From Guyanagaster necrorhizus (Eukaryota > Basidiomycota > Agaricomycetes > Agaricales > Physalacriaceae), in NCBI RefSeq assembly GCF_019112545.1, contig NW_025064888.1, positions 269,383 through 333,382 on the forward strand: 64,000 nucleotides of DNA, read 5' to 3'. The notes beneath the pieces are model-generated. The model was not told where the DNA came from, ran no database searches, and was given only the letters and a program-made list of their open reading frames with translations. Positions 13,445 through 24,059 of the stretch are shown here, one piece after another (position 1 is the stretch's first letter; each line of letters opens with the position of its first letter). Made by a program: the position numbers and the translations under genes.

Positions 13445-13599
13445 GACGGGCTGGACGTCGGCCGCGACGGAGAGGAGGAGAAAACCAGACAGTATACAAA
13501 CAACGCGTGCAGTCCCACGGTCTGGTACCGTCGGACCGATTCAGACGCTGACAAAGCATCCAAACTCGATTTTCTCTGCCGTCATCAGCACCAAGGGCG
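13445..13599. promoter_or_regulatory. Shared divergent promoter region of PSY2 and TOM20
   Basis: Only 155 nt separate the two start codons. I see no clear TATA box, and any promoter here must serve both directions. This is inferred from spacing alone. Confidence 0.5.
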
Positions 13600-14337
13600 A
13601 TGAGCTCGAGGACAACCACTGCAGTCGTTGCGGGCGCCGCCGTCGCTGGGCTAGTTGCCTACGCTGTCTACTTCGATTACAAGCGAAGAAATGATGCCGA
13701 GTTCAGGAAAAGACTGCGTAAGTTGGGTGGCTGTCATTACCGAGATGGCTAATCTTGCTTGCTGCTCATAGGTAAAGACAAGAAACGCGTTGACAAGTCG
13801 ATAGCTTCATCGGCCGCTCCGCAAAATACAGTGTCTGCGGACTCACTGCGGGAGGCCTTGGAACGGGTCAAAAAAGAAGAAGTGCCGATATCGCCTGCAG
13901 AACGGGAGAATTATTTTATGTCTCAGGTGGCTATGGGTGAACAGCTGGCCCTTCAAGGTGATTAGTGTTGACTCTCACTTATATCCGCGTAAAATTTCTA
14001 ATTCTTTGACCAGGTCCTGATTTCCAACTGCCCGCGGCACTCTCGTTCTATCGTGCCCTCCGCGTGTATCCCTCGCCGGTCGAGCTCATGGTTATCTATG
14101 AGAAGACTGTCCCGGAACCAATCTTCAAGGTGGACCTCCTTTTCCCGATCCTAGATCATGATGTCTGATTATTTTCTGCAGATGGTGATTCAAATGACTA
14201 ATTTGGACGTGAGTTCATCTTCTTTGGATGCGTTGGATGAGGAAACAAGTCCAGTGAGGGGTGGACCGCCGTCAGAGACATCCTCCCAGGAGTGGGATAA
14301 AGTCACAGATCCCGGGTCAAACTCCGTGGTACCATGA
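13600..14337 (+). CDS. TOM20: Mitochondrial import receptor subunit TOM20 (short isoform)
   Basis: Outer-membrane receptor that recognises presequences of mitochondrial precursors in the TOM complex. ATG 13600 begins an N-terminal anchor helix (about residues 7-25: VVAGAAVAGLVAYAVYF) followed by the family signature DYKRRND..FRKRLRK. Exons are 13600-13717, 13772-13957, 14014-14129 and 14182-14337, all with in-phase GT-AG junctions, giving 191 residues, the usual size. The receptor core includes MSQVAMGEQLALQG and ALSFYRALRVYPSPVELMVIYEK. The tail ends TSSQEWDKVTDPGS...VVP, acidic as in other TOM20s. An internal donor at 14209 (after NLD) lets the message skip this tail and run into the SET exons downstream; see the fusion entry. 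Function and start are secure. Confidence 0.92.
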
Positions 14338-15782
14338 TGATCCGTAGGCATAGTCAGAGGTCCCATATCCTCACGTTTGTCCGCTGTTTACTTTTCAATA
14401 TCTTTGCTGCCCTTTTATCATCAATATGTTCTAATACACTTTCTTTTTCTACCCTATTAAATCTTTAGGTAACGGCTAAAGTTCAAGGTATGATCTTGTG
14501 AGGACATGCAGTACAGGACCAAGACTAAGCTCTGTGTAGGGTATTATAACTACTTCCCACCAAAATCGACCGGCGTTACAATTCAAACAGAGGACACTCC
14601 GGAGGGTCCCAGAAAATACGTTGTTGTCAATAAAGATTTCAAAAAGGGCGATCTCATCTACAAGGCGAGAGCAAACTGTTAACCATCTCTGGCCAGCCAA
14701 GTCAATGTTTTCACTTTTAGGAGCATCCCGTTGTCACGGCTCTCGATGCTGACATACAAGCTGCTGGAACCCACTGCTCTCACTGTCTACGTCTCATTGA
14801 ATCTTCCATCTCGATCAAATCGTCTTCAGACCCTCTTTTGTCGACTTACTGCTCAAAGGCATGCCAGCTTTCATCAAAATCCCAGTCGCACAACCTTCTC
14901 TTCACCACTGAACGACCTCTTCCGCCGGAGATCCCCATGGACCCTCCTACACCACAGACCGTTGAAGAACGCAGGAAGGCGCAGGCTGCGTTTGTCGCGT
15001 ATCTGCAGAAAGAACGAAAAGCCGGGCCTCTCCTCGTCGCAAGATTTGTAGCCCGCCAAATTGCTTTTGAGACGCTGAAGCTGCTGCCTGGGTATACGGG
15101 AAAGCAGGACGAGCAACATTTCACAGATTCGGAGGGAGAGGAGTACATGCTCGCAGACCACATGGAGAGATTGCGATACGTGGAGGCTGATCTCCCCAAG
15201 GAAGAGGCACCACTTCTCGCGAAGGTCCTGGGCTCTGCTGTTGCGGACTTGGACAAATTTATGACGGATGAACACATGGCTCAGCTCCGTGGCAAAATCG
15301 CGTACAACGCATATGGGGTCTGCTTTGGCGGAGGCCGGGATGACAAGGTCTGCCCATTTTGTTTGGTTAATGTTTGGTAATGCTCATCTGTTCGTGGCTA
15401 GCCTGCACCAACTCAACGTCCAGAAGATGTGGAGAAGACCCGAACCCCATACGGAACCTCTCGCCAAATTGGATCAGGGTTCTACACACTTTCATCGTAT
15501 CTCACCCACTCTTGTCGACCTTCTGCGCGTCCTTCGTTCGCCTCTGGCACGGCCCAGATTCATATCATTGCCAACAATGACTTGAAACAGGGAGATGAGG
15601 TCACCGTGGCTTTCGTTGACGTAACTCAACACGAAGGAGAGTCTGCTGTAGACTGCAGACGAAGGAGAAGGATAGAGTTGGCTCGCGGGTGGAAATTTGC
15701 ATGCACCTGTCAAAGGTGCGGCGAAGAGACGATAACAGAGAGCGACGAGGTTGCTACACAAAAAGATGAGACCAAGGTCTAA
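13600..15782 (+). CDS. Candidate TOM20-SET fusion isoform; SET/MYND lysine methyltransferase-like region at 14469-15782
   Basis: Downstream of TOM20 is a SET-domain coding region of the Set5/SMYD type. It has a SET-I start (YVVVNKDFKKGDLIYKEHP), a MYND-like zinc cluster (HCSHC...YCSKAC), the SAM-site motif written as THSCRPS (usual NHSCxPN), DEVTVAFVDV, and a post-SET CTCQRC. Exons 14469-14487, 14540-14664, 14721-15347 and 15402-15782 join in phase. I see no good independent start codon, but the first of these exons follows in phase 0 from a GTGAGT donor at 14209 inside the last TOM20 exon. The continuous reading frame would be 532 codons: anchor and receptor core of TOM20 followed by SET. 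The intron 14665-14720 appears to be GC-AG. Whether both isoforms are made, or the SET protein has its own promoter, cannot be decided from sequence. SET identity is firm; the fusion is inferred. Confidence 0.72.
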
Positions 15783-15930
15783 ACCTGTGTCAGCCCCAAA
15801 AATCACGGCTGAGCAGCCGCTGACATTGTAGGCCAACAGCTTACTTGCAAACTATTCATGGACTTGTCACCATATTTATTGCCAAATCCACGACATTAAT
15901 TGCCCTGGCGTGCTTGTGTTTGTGGGAATA

Positions 15931-17260
15931 TCATAGCTTCGGTTTCTGAGGGCTGAGGAGACCTAAGTCGCCCAGCCAGCTACTAATCGTCCTGGTGACC
16001 TCATCCTTTGCTTCCACCATTATCCAGTGCCCTCGTCCTTCCAACGCGACGTCTTGTAATCGCGGGACAAACTTGCGAGCGTTGCTGACCTGGGCCGGCA
16101 TGGCAGCCGGGTCGCTCGTGCCCCAGAGAAACAAAACTGATAAATCGCTCGGAAGAACCGACGGAAGGTCTGCCACTAGGATGAAAATTGAAGTTAGAGT
16201 GAGAATGCTAAAAGTCGAACATGCCTCTTTCTTCGTCAAATCGATATTGAGACGTCCGATAATAATTGAGAGGTCCCGTCATTCCTTTCTTGAGTTCTGT
16301 ATAATAATAGTTCAGTTCCTAAAGAATGACAGCGGTTGGTACAACTTCGGGATCGAAATAGAGTGAAATTAGTTTCACCTCTGGAGTCAGAACAGACGGC
16401 GAACTAGGTAGGTGTCCTTCACCAAGTATCTTTGGCCACAAGGAAACATCTGTAAAGTTGATGTCGCTTCCCGGCGGAAGAAACACCGCGCTTAAGAAGG
16501 GCAGCAGCTAACAGGAACTCTATAAGACCGAAAGCATATATGGGGGGTATGGGATCTCACTGCCGCTTCAACCTCTGGCGTGAAGTTCGGGTCGTTGAAA
16601 TAGACCTGATATTTCATATTAGGGAGACGACGCGCGAACTCTTGAATGGTGATATATTGCCGCAGCGGAGGAGTGTATGGGATGGACATTCTAGAAAATT
16701 GCCCTTATGACCAGCAATCTACTAAGCGAAATAAAAGGCTTACAGGACCAGTGAAAGCAGTCTATTGGGATGCCATAGGGCCATTCGGCTGGCAATGAAG
16801 GATCCCCAGTCATGGCCAATAACAACCTAGACATCGATTCAGCCCTTCAGCACAAACGAGACGGAATTCCTGGACTAACGGCTCTCTCGACACCGAGAAG
16901 ATCCAGTAAAGCTATGAGATCTGCGCACAGCTTCTTTGTCGTATATTCGGAAGGATCGACTGGCTTGTCGGTATCCCCATAGCCTAACATCGTTGGAGCG
17001 ACCACACGAAAGCCCATTTGCACCCAGGGTTTCACCTGGTATCTCCAGCTGTACCTGATAATCCAGCATTATAAGATTCAAAACGTATCGAAGAATGTCA
17101 CAATTCGTCGTCACCAAAGGTCGGGGAAACCGTGTATACAGAGAAGTGTCGTAGTTTGAGAATGAAATGTTTCTGGAAGTTGGTCAACGAAGTGGTACGT
17201 GCGACCAGTTGAAAGCCGCTCGTTTCTGTGGTTGAAGCTAGCTGGATTGCTAGGATCCAT
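15931..17260 (-). CDS. Epoxide-hydrolase-like alpha/beta hydrolase
   Basis: Likely hydrolyses epoxides or related esters; probably cytosolic, as no signal peptide is seen. ATG at 17260 (MDPSNPASFNHRNERL). Visible in order are the oxyanion motif HGFPDLW, the strand-turn MGFRVVAPTMLGYGDTDKP, the nucleophile elbow VIGHDWGSF (Asp as nucleophile, typical of epoxide hydrolases and haloalkane dehalogenases), a cap region, the late strand LFLWGTSDPA supplying the second acid, and the catalytic His in GRGHWIMVE. Several short introns break the gene and the exon borders in the cap (16250-16700) are not all resolved. The tail ends SPQKPKL at 15931. Size about 330 residues is normal. The substrate cannot be told. 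It converges with the SET region, 148 nt apart. Confidence 0.82.
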
Positions 17261-18256
17261 ACTGGAAGAGAGAAGAGACAGCGTTTACTCTACTGTGTGT
17301 CGTGGATTAAGTAGTATCTGGGTAGTCTTGCCGACCCCGGTGATCTGTGTTATTGCAGAGAGAAATCATGCTCATTAAGTACGTAAAGATACAGATCGGA
17401 ATACTAAAGAGTTGCGGTGCCGCAGCTATCAATATAGAAAACTATTCAATAATGCGCAACCCTTTTGAACCTTCCTTCAAGGCTTCTTTTAAAGATCCCT
17501 ATATACAGTAACCCGGTTCTTTTGACACACGTGAAAATAATGTCCCGCTCCCGGATGCATTATTGTCGATAGAATATTCAAGTCACTTCACATACATGGT
17601 TTCACCTTGCCGGTATGACGTTCAGGCTGTTTTCCCTCAGGATTGTAGGTTAATTCTTGTTTTGCTTGCCGCTGGAATGTTGACAGGTCCCGATGCTGCA
17701 AGAATAGACCGCCATCGGTGTCGGAAACGGCGTCAATGGCAGTCGCTGTTCTTTGACGACTCGAAGGCTCAGCCCCAACACTGCAATCAGTCCGAAATTC
17801 CTCCAAGTTGAATCATAGGACAGCCACTTTTTCTGGTCAGTATCTTTTGCGCGCGCATGGTAATCATACTCAGATGGAGATATGATTGTCCAGCCTGACT
17901 GTCCAACGTATGATACGTATCCTCTAGGAAGTTCAAGACCAAATGTAGACAGGGATCGTGAGTCAGCGAAATCGGAGTTTGAAGCGGACCGTGCTGAGCG
18001 TCGGCAACCGCCATCCCATCTCTCTTTCTGTCATCATCTGCCGTCGTACTTCAACGTTCATTGGTGCCTCTTGAACATCCTTAATATCTTTCACCGACAC
18101 TCTTCATTTGCATCCCATTTATCCTATCACAATTTCCCTACTTTTCTGTTCCCCACTTGTCCCCTTTTCTGCTCGGACGACTTGTTCAAGTAAGGTCCGA
18201 TTTACTTTTATCAAGTCGTGACTGTATCTCTAACTCCTGCTTCTTCAGTAACAGAT
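17261..18256. other. Intergenic region between divergent hydrolase and Btz genes
   Basis: About 1 kb with no supported gene. The right end (about 18040-18210) is pyrimidine-rich, as is common just upstream of basidiomycete start codons, and probably holds the promoter and 5'UTR of the Btz-domain gene. No repeat or RNA gene was noticed. Confidence 0.5.
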
Positions 18257-20683
18257 ATGCCTGTACCAACTCCATCTTCTGTGTCTGCCTTCATAGCCTC
18301 CAAGCCTAGCATCACGAAAACGCATGGCCACTCGCATGCAAAGAAAACAAGGATTGTCAGGAGGCGAGGAAGAGCTATGAACAGTGACGACGAGATTGTG
18401 AGAGAGGTTGGAACAGACTCAGAATCGGAAAACGGCGCAGCATCCAGCGACGACTCGTCTGATTCAGACACTGAACAAATATCTGATGATGACTCTGGTC
18501 ACAGACGTCCCCGAGTTGGCACCCCTAATACGAGCGAAAGTCCAACCAATGGAATACCCGCAGAAAAAGAGCCAAGTACATCCTTTTTTGTGCCTTCGGG
18601 GAACTGGTCGGAAATGGTGGCAGAAGAGAACAATAATGGGCCTGCAGACCTCCCGGTTATTGATTTCACAGAGTTCAATGGCAACACTTCGGCATCAAAA
18701 CCGACTCGGCAGCGGAAAGCAAAGAAAGCCGCACCGAAAGCGAGGCAGGGCTCCGAAGCTACTTCTCTTCCATCTCCCCCACTGTCCGTCAGTGAGTATC
18801 ACGAGGAAGAGTCCGGAGAAGAGCCTCCTCCGTCTGCCTCTTCGACACGCCCAGCTCACCGTAGTGTATTTATTCGGCGTCCCCCTGGACAGACTGCCCG
18901 TCAGGCCTATCAAAGCAGGCTGGAATCGGATCCGTCGTATGTTCCGACGGTAGGAGAGTTCTGGGGCCACGATGACAGGCTTTTGGATAAGGACTTGCGC
19001 AGTTTGAGTGGATGGTGGCGTGGTCGGTGGCAAGGTCGGGGTAGGGGGCGGGGTTTCGATCGGAGTTTTGCGATGCGTGGTCGGGGCGGTTTCATGGGAC
19101 GAAACGCGTTTCCTCATCAAGATTCCGTCCAGGAGGATGAAGAAGCGGAAGTCCTTGATGTCGCGCGTGTTGAACAGGCGTGGACGCACGATGGATTTGA
19201 AGAGATGAAACGCAGCGACGAGGCTCGTCGGTCAGCTCAGCAACAACAGTCTCATCCATTCCGCGGAGTCGGCCGTGTCGGTGGAGGGGCGCCTACTCGG
19301 GAGCGGGGCGGCTTTGCTCGTGCTGCAGGTTCCAGCGCGCCGCCTGCCCTGTCCGCCAATGCACCTTTGATGTCCTCTGGTCGTATCTGGTATCCAATGA
19401 AGCCTGAGCTTGCGTGGACAAAGCAGCATGAAGGCTTCCTCTATACCGATGTAAGCATGAAGCCGCGCCGCGGTCGCGGTGCAGGATACAGAGTTAGAAT
19501 ACCCGGAAGTCGTGGACAGATCGTCAGAACACCACTGACGTTAACCGAGGAACTGCCGATTCCAACGCCCTCTGGCACTGCAACCACCAGCGTGCTAGGT
19601 TCGGAGTACGGAGAGAAAACCGTCGTCGTTCGCCTACCCTCTGTAGAGAAGTCGAAGGCGGTTTCAGGCAAGTCTGATGTGGAGGATATTGTTACCAAGG
19701 TTAACGATCTTTCCATTGAAGATATATTCACCGTTAGGCCGCAACTTGTTACGGCGAAGCCCATACCTCTACCTGAACAACCGTCCTCCAGAGCTCGTTC
19801 TAGTACTCTGCAATCACAATCCACGCCATCACTGGCAGTTCAGCAGAAGCTCGAGCAGTTGTTAATACAAACTCCGCCTGAGTCAACTAGATGGTCTCAG
19901 ACAGAGGGTGCTGTTTTGCGTAATTCGTCATCTAATGGCTCTCAAGAACAACAGCAGCAGTCTTCATCTTCCATGGGCGACGCCCGATCTTCCTTGGCTC
20001 CTGTTCCAACCGCTTTTCCTTCAACTCTTTCACAGCCTTCCCCTGCATACGTTTCTCCTTATCACTATGGTGTTCCGCTACCACCCGGTGTCGCTGTGAA
20101 TCCTGTCGGTATGCCCTACGAGGTTGCTACTGGTCGTCCAGTCTATCTGCGGCCCCCGCCTATGTACAACCCTCGTCCAATGATGCCTCAGTTGGCCGCT
20201 ACTAGTGCTCCGTTCGTGCCTGGACACCTGCATCATCAGTCAACGGCTTCTACCGACTACTCTTCCCACACACCCGTCAATGGCTTCATTGATCCAGCTA
20301 CTGGCATGCCCATATTCTCCTTTGCCCCTCCATCTTCTCGGATTGAAATACGTGCACCCGGGGAAGGAGATCCTGGCAAGGCCTCGGGTAAGGAACGTGC
20401 CTCGTCAGGGTTAAGATCCGCGGCTGCTACCTTTGAGCCAATCCGACCTGCGGAGGGTACAGAACCACAATATTCTGAGGGGTCAGGTATTCCCTTGTAT
20501 ACTTCTGAGGAAGGCACGGAGAATGGGACTGCTCCGGTGGAACAAGTTGGTATGATGTACGCGCCTTATGGGCAGTACTATTATCCCGAGACGTACGGAT
20601 ATATGCCGTACATGGAAATGTCGCGGGTACCACAGTACGAGATGTACAATGAGCACATTCCTCAAGGGACCGTTTACTATTAA
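18257..20683 (+). CDS. Btz (CASC3/Barentsz) domain protein, exon junction complex component
   Basis: Btz-domain proteins bind eIF4AIII on spliced mRNA and act in localisation and quality control. A single uninterrupted frame of 808 codons from ATG 18257, unusual here because neighbours are intron-rich. The N-terminus is acidic and Ser-rich with a basic patch KKTRIVRRRGRAMN. The Btz signature is near residues 210-270: PSYVPTVGEFWGHDDR, LLDKDLRSLSGWWRGRW, followed by a GRGRGRG tract. A second conserved piece is QAWTHDGFEEM. The rest is disordered, rich in Ser, Pro, Gln and late Tyr. The upstream in-frame GTG at 18218 was not used as start because an ATG follows. Orthology to CASC3 is inferred from the core motif. 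Confidence 0.82.
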   Translation: MPVPTPSSVSAFIASKPSITKTHGHSHAKKTRIVRRRGRAMNSDDEIVREVGTDSESENGAASSDDSSDSDTEQISDDDSGHRRPRVGTPNTSESPTNGIPAEKEPSTSFFVPSGNWSEMVAEENNNGPADLPVIDFTEFNGNTSASKPTRQRKAKKAAPKARQGSEATSLPSPPLSVSEYHEEESGEEPPPSASSTRPAHRSVFIRRPPGQTARQAYQSRLESDPSYVPTVGEFWGHDDRLLDKDLRSLSGWWRGRWQGRGRGRGFDRSFAMRGRGGFMGRNAFPHQDSVQEDEEAEVLDVARVEQAWTHDGFEEMKRSDEARRSAQQQQSHPFRGVGRVGGGAPTRERGGFARAAGSSAPPALSANAPLMSSGRIWYPMKPELAWTKQHEGFLYTDVSMKPRRGRGAGYRVRIPGSRGQIVRTPLTLTEELPIPTPSGTATTSVLGSEYGEKTVVVRLPSVEKSKAVSGKSDVEDIVTKVNDLSIEDIFTVRPQLVTAKPIPLPEQPSSRARSSTLQSQSTPSLAVQQKLEQLLIQTPPESTRWSQTEGAVLRNSSSNGSQEQQQQSSSSMGDARSSLAPVPTAFPSTLSQPSPAYVSPYHYGVPLPPGVAVNPVGMPYEVATGRPVYLRPPPMYNPRPMMPQLAATSAPFVPGHLHHQSTASTDYSSHTPVNGFIDPATGMPIFSFAPPSSRIEIRAPGEGDPGKASGKERASSGLRSAAATFEPIRPAEGTEPQYSEGSGIPLYTSEEGTENGTAPVEQVGMMYAPYGQYYYPETYGYMPYMEMSRVPQYEMYNEHIPQGTVYY

Positions 20684-21106
20684 TCGCACTTCTTCCTATC
20701 TCTTCTCATTTTGCACACTATCTGTCCTCTCCTTTTTCGTCATCACATACGCCATGTCCAAGTCTACGATCAATCCCTCATTATCTTGCATGTTTTCGTC
20801 CACGCTTTCACCAGACTTTGGGGGGGGGCTCCCTCTCATTATACATACGTATATAAGCATACCTTGCAAATCTTACTCGTTTAAACCGCCGTAGTATGTC
20901 ATCTCTTTATTTGTAGTTTCTTGTTTTCGTTATGTGACGCATACGCTTCTATGCAAATATCATTTTTTTTGGTTTCAGACAACAAAAAGTTACAAGTACC
21001 TGACTCGCCATTTGTTGACCCGTTGTCATGTGTTTTCTAATGGGACAAGACAAGGACATGATGCCTGATTGTATTCTGAATCCTTTCTATTACAAGTCTT
21101 CTTGTA
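20684..21106. other. Convergent 3' flanks of the Btz gene and TRM10
   Basis: T-rich and pyrimidine-rich sequence with AT-rich stretches, consistent with two 3'UTRs facing each other. A run of nine G lies at about 20820-20828. No gene is seen. Confidence 0.5.
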
Positions 21107-22174
21107 CTAACATGCTTCGGACTCGGCTGCAGCTTCGTTCCGCGTCAAAACATCTTCTTCAGGAGCAACAGCAGAGTCCTCCTTCCCTCCATTTTTACCT
21201 CCCGGCAGGAATTTTCGCTTGGGAATGACTGCGTAAAGAGAAGTCTCCCAGTCTCTGGTCTCGACCCACTTGAGCATGATCTCGAAGACCTGATTCACGG
21301 TGAGCACCTTACGCGTTGGCAGATTTTCAAGGTAGCGGCCTATGGGAAGACAGGCAGTGCGAATGCCAGACTCTTTGGCTTTGTCGAGACAGAGATTCTT
21401 GGAAAGGTCAGGAAGGTTCTGTACAAGATATCACAAGAAAAATTTTACCTTGAAGCGGTTGCGATCCACTATGCCTCCTATGATGTAGATCTCGTGGGGG
21501 AGGAGCTCAGTGAGCTCCTCCTCGGAGTCTGCAGTCAAATAAACCATGGATCGCTTGATATTCTCGGTCCCATCTTCTGTCTCTGGACAACTGTTTCTCG
21601 GCATGTCTTCGTTCTCAGTTCCAGGTGCCGTTGATAGAGCGTTCCCAGACCAGAGTCTCTCGTATCCCTCTTCCCACCATTCGGTATTTATCCATCTCTT
21701 GTACGCCGCGTCGCTGGTGGCTTCGAGGCGATCTCGGGTACGCCCGTTGACAGACGAGCAGATTAAAGAAAACGGATATGATGCCTGGCGGTTTGCACTG
21801 TATGTATATGCTAGCTGTGAACACAAGGAATTGATCTCCTATTCGTCGCGGATCAGGTAAGGATTAAATATAATCGGGAAATAATGGCGACAGACCTTGT
21901 CAAACATTTTAACGTCGAAACCCAAATCGATGAGTACTCTTCCACCAAATTCAAGCTTTGGTTTCTTTTTCTTGCGTTCTTTTTCTGCCTCATCGGCACT
22001 GTCGAGCTCGCTGGCAGCGCGCTTTTCAGCTTTAATTCGTCTCTTTTCCTTTCTTGCGGCCTTTTCCTTGGCTCTGCGCTCGATCTTGGTTGCAGCCAAC
22101 CGCTCTGCCTTTTCTGCCCTCTTCTGCGCAGACTTTGACAGTGCAGGAGTTGCTGGAGCAGCAGGTGAGTCCAT
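21107..22174 (-). CDS. TRM10: tRNA (guanine-9-N1)-methyltransferase TRM10
   Basis: Methylates N1 of guanine at position 9 of several tRNAs using SAM, with a SPOUT fold. Three exons (22174-21896, 21838-21449, 21418-21107) joined in phase 0 give 326 residues. A lysine-rich N-terminus (SKSAQKRAEKAERLAATK...KKKKPK) is usual for the family and binds RNA. The catalytic domain shows RVLIDLGFDVKM, ICSSVNGRTRDRLE, MVYLTADSEEEL, IYIIGGIVDRNRFK, then GIRTACLPIGRYLENLP, RKVLTVNQVFEIMLKWVE and DWETSLYAVIPKRK. These are the recognised TRM10 blocks, including the Asp of GGIVDRN. The start is the ATG nearest the lysine-rich region; an in-frame extension upstream lacks ATG. Divergent from APT1 with 112 nt between starts. 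Confidence 0.93.
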
Positions 22175-22286
22175 TCCTGATGACTCGTCAAGGAAGGTAA
22201 ATTGCTTTCGATCGTCACCCCGGCAATTACCGGTCCGATGGCGTTTTGAAGCTCGTCTCTTTCACTTGTGCACCAGTACTACCACC
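22175..22286. promoter_or_regulatory. Compact divergent promoter of TRM10 and APT1
   Basis: 112 nt between start codons of two divergently transcribed housekeeping-type genes. No TATA box is evident. A bidirectional promoter is inferred from spacing. Confidence 0.45.
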
Positions 22287-23293
22287 ATGGCCTCCACTGT
22301 TATTGCCCCTCTCAAGTATCTTACTGTATCCCCCCTCGCAGCACATACAGCTACCGTGATATTCGTCCATGTCAGCTCACTTTCCTTGGTTATTAGATCA
22401 CTTACTAGTTTACAGTTGCACTAATGACGCCTTTCGACAGGGATTGGGCGACACAGGGAACGGGTGGAAACCCGTCGCTGACATGTTTCGTGTTGAGCCT
22501 GCTCTAAAGCACATAAAATGGATTCTACCGCACTCGTAAGCATCTGTATCCTCCCAATGGTTCCGCGGAGTTGAATCTTTTCTTTTTATCCCCCATCCAT
22601 CCGTCACCTCTTTGGCTCATCATGGTTGTTTCTTGTCACCAGACCTATAATGGCTGTCACTGCTAACATGGGCATGGAAATGCCATCATGGTACGTCTAT
22701 ACGATGTCTCTCGAGCCCTTTCATTCTAACTCTGTCTGCAGGTTTGACATCGCTTCCTTTGGTTTGAAGGACAAGGAGGATGAAGTCGGCATGTTGAAGA
22801 CCGTCAAATCGCTTACTCATTTGATTGACACGGAGGTCGCAGCTGGAGTTGACCCCAGTCGTGTAATTCTTGGTGGCTTCAGCCAGGGAGCCGCTATGTC
22901 GCTCTTGACGGGACTCACGATGGAACGCAAATTAGCCGGGATCGTTTCGCTCAGTGGGTGGGTTGCACTCAGAGATAAATTCAAATCGGTCGGTGCATAG
23001 TTTTCACCGGATTCTCATGAGTTTCTCACTTGGAACTTCTAATGTAGATGGCATCTGGACACGCCACATCAATACCCATTTTCGTGGGACATGGTACTCA
23101 TGACCCGCTCGTCAAGCTAACGTTTTCTCGCGAATCTGTTGAATTCTTGAAAAACGAGATCGGCATTCCTGAGGCGACGCCCGATAACCTAACAGGGCTG
23201 TCATACCATGTCTATCAGGGTGTCGCACATACTGCGAGCCCCGACGAGCTTGACGATTTGAAGGCCTGGATTACAAAGATCATCCCGGCGTAG
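22287..23293 (+). CDS. APT1: Acyl-protein thioesterase 1
   Basis: Cytosolic serine hydrolase removing palmitate from proteins such as G-alpha and Ras. Five exons (22287-22370, 22441-22535, 22643-22690, 22742-22988, 23048-23293) join in phase to 239 residues, the normal length. Seen in order: VIFVHGLGDTGNGW, KWILPHSP, ANMGMEMPSWFDI, the nucleophile elbow GGFSQGAAMSLL, SGWVALRDKF, the acid in VGHGTHDPLV and the base in YQGVAHTASPDELDDL. All three catalytic residues (Ser, Asp, His) are present. The fourth intron appears to use a GTCGGT donor. Identity is secure. Confidence 0.95.
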
Positions 23294-24059
23294 TGCGAAA
23301 TGATAGACGGGCGGTTTGAAGGATTCTGATGGATACATTAAACCGGCTAGAAACCCAATGGACACTGTATCATTAGAAAGGACGTTCTCATGCCTACTCA
23401 CTTCTACGTGCGCACTGGACAGTTGTTTTTTTTACCTTCTAGCATTCCGTTTTCCCGTGACTGACTGCACCCCTTCATTGATTGACGTGTGATTTCCATG
23501 ACGTCGCTTCAGATGTTACTTGGCGGAAGAAATCCGGCAATCCCAGGAACGGTAAGGCACCGTGACCTTCTATTCTACGCCACAACAGCGCAACCCTACA
23601 CACTTACGGACACTTACTTATCTTTGCAGAGCGGGCCACTCTCCCGAAGGTGTAGGACTTCCCCAAGAGGAAATGCTTTCCCCTCGTTATATGCGTTATG
23701 TAGCCATCACACAACATTCAAATGTATGGTTAGCGGTGGAGGAGGGAATTGTCGATAGGATTTGTATGTATTGTTTGGGAAGCTCGATAGTCGGAGCAAC
23801 AGTGGGTTTGCAACAGAACGGGAGCATCTACGGTTTATCGCTGGTACGCTCCGAGTCAGTTTTGATATCCCCCTACGGCTGTGACCGCTGGTAATGTTCC
23901 GGGTCTGAAGTAAATTTCCTTTGTCGCTCTCTTAGAAGCTGAGCGAACACAGGGTAAGGTACCTGATAGATCAACCAGCATAGAAATGTTTGTCTTGTAT
24001 GGACATATTTTCATTGCAAAAGAACACTTGGTAGGAAACTTTCAATCCGGCGATCGGAG
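23294..24059. other. Non-coding stretch between APT1 and the SF3B3 relic
   Basis: No supported gene. The right portion may be the further-decayed downstream part of the SF3B3 relic, but I could not align any motif there. Confidence 0.4.

Noticed and set aside
23489..23894. Plus-strand frames between APT1 and the SF3B3 relic as a gene
   Set aside because: No motif, overlapping frames, and no splice pattern; most likely chance.
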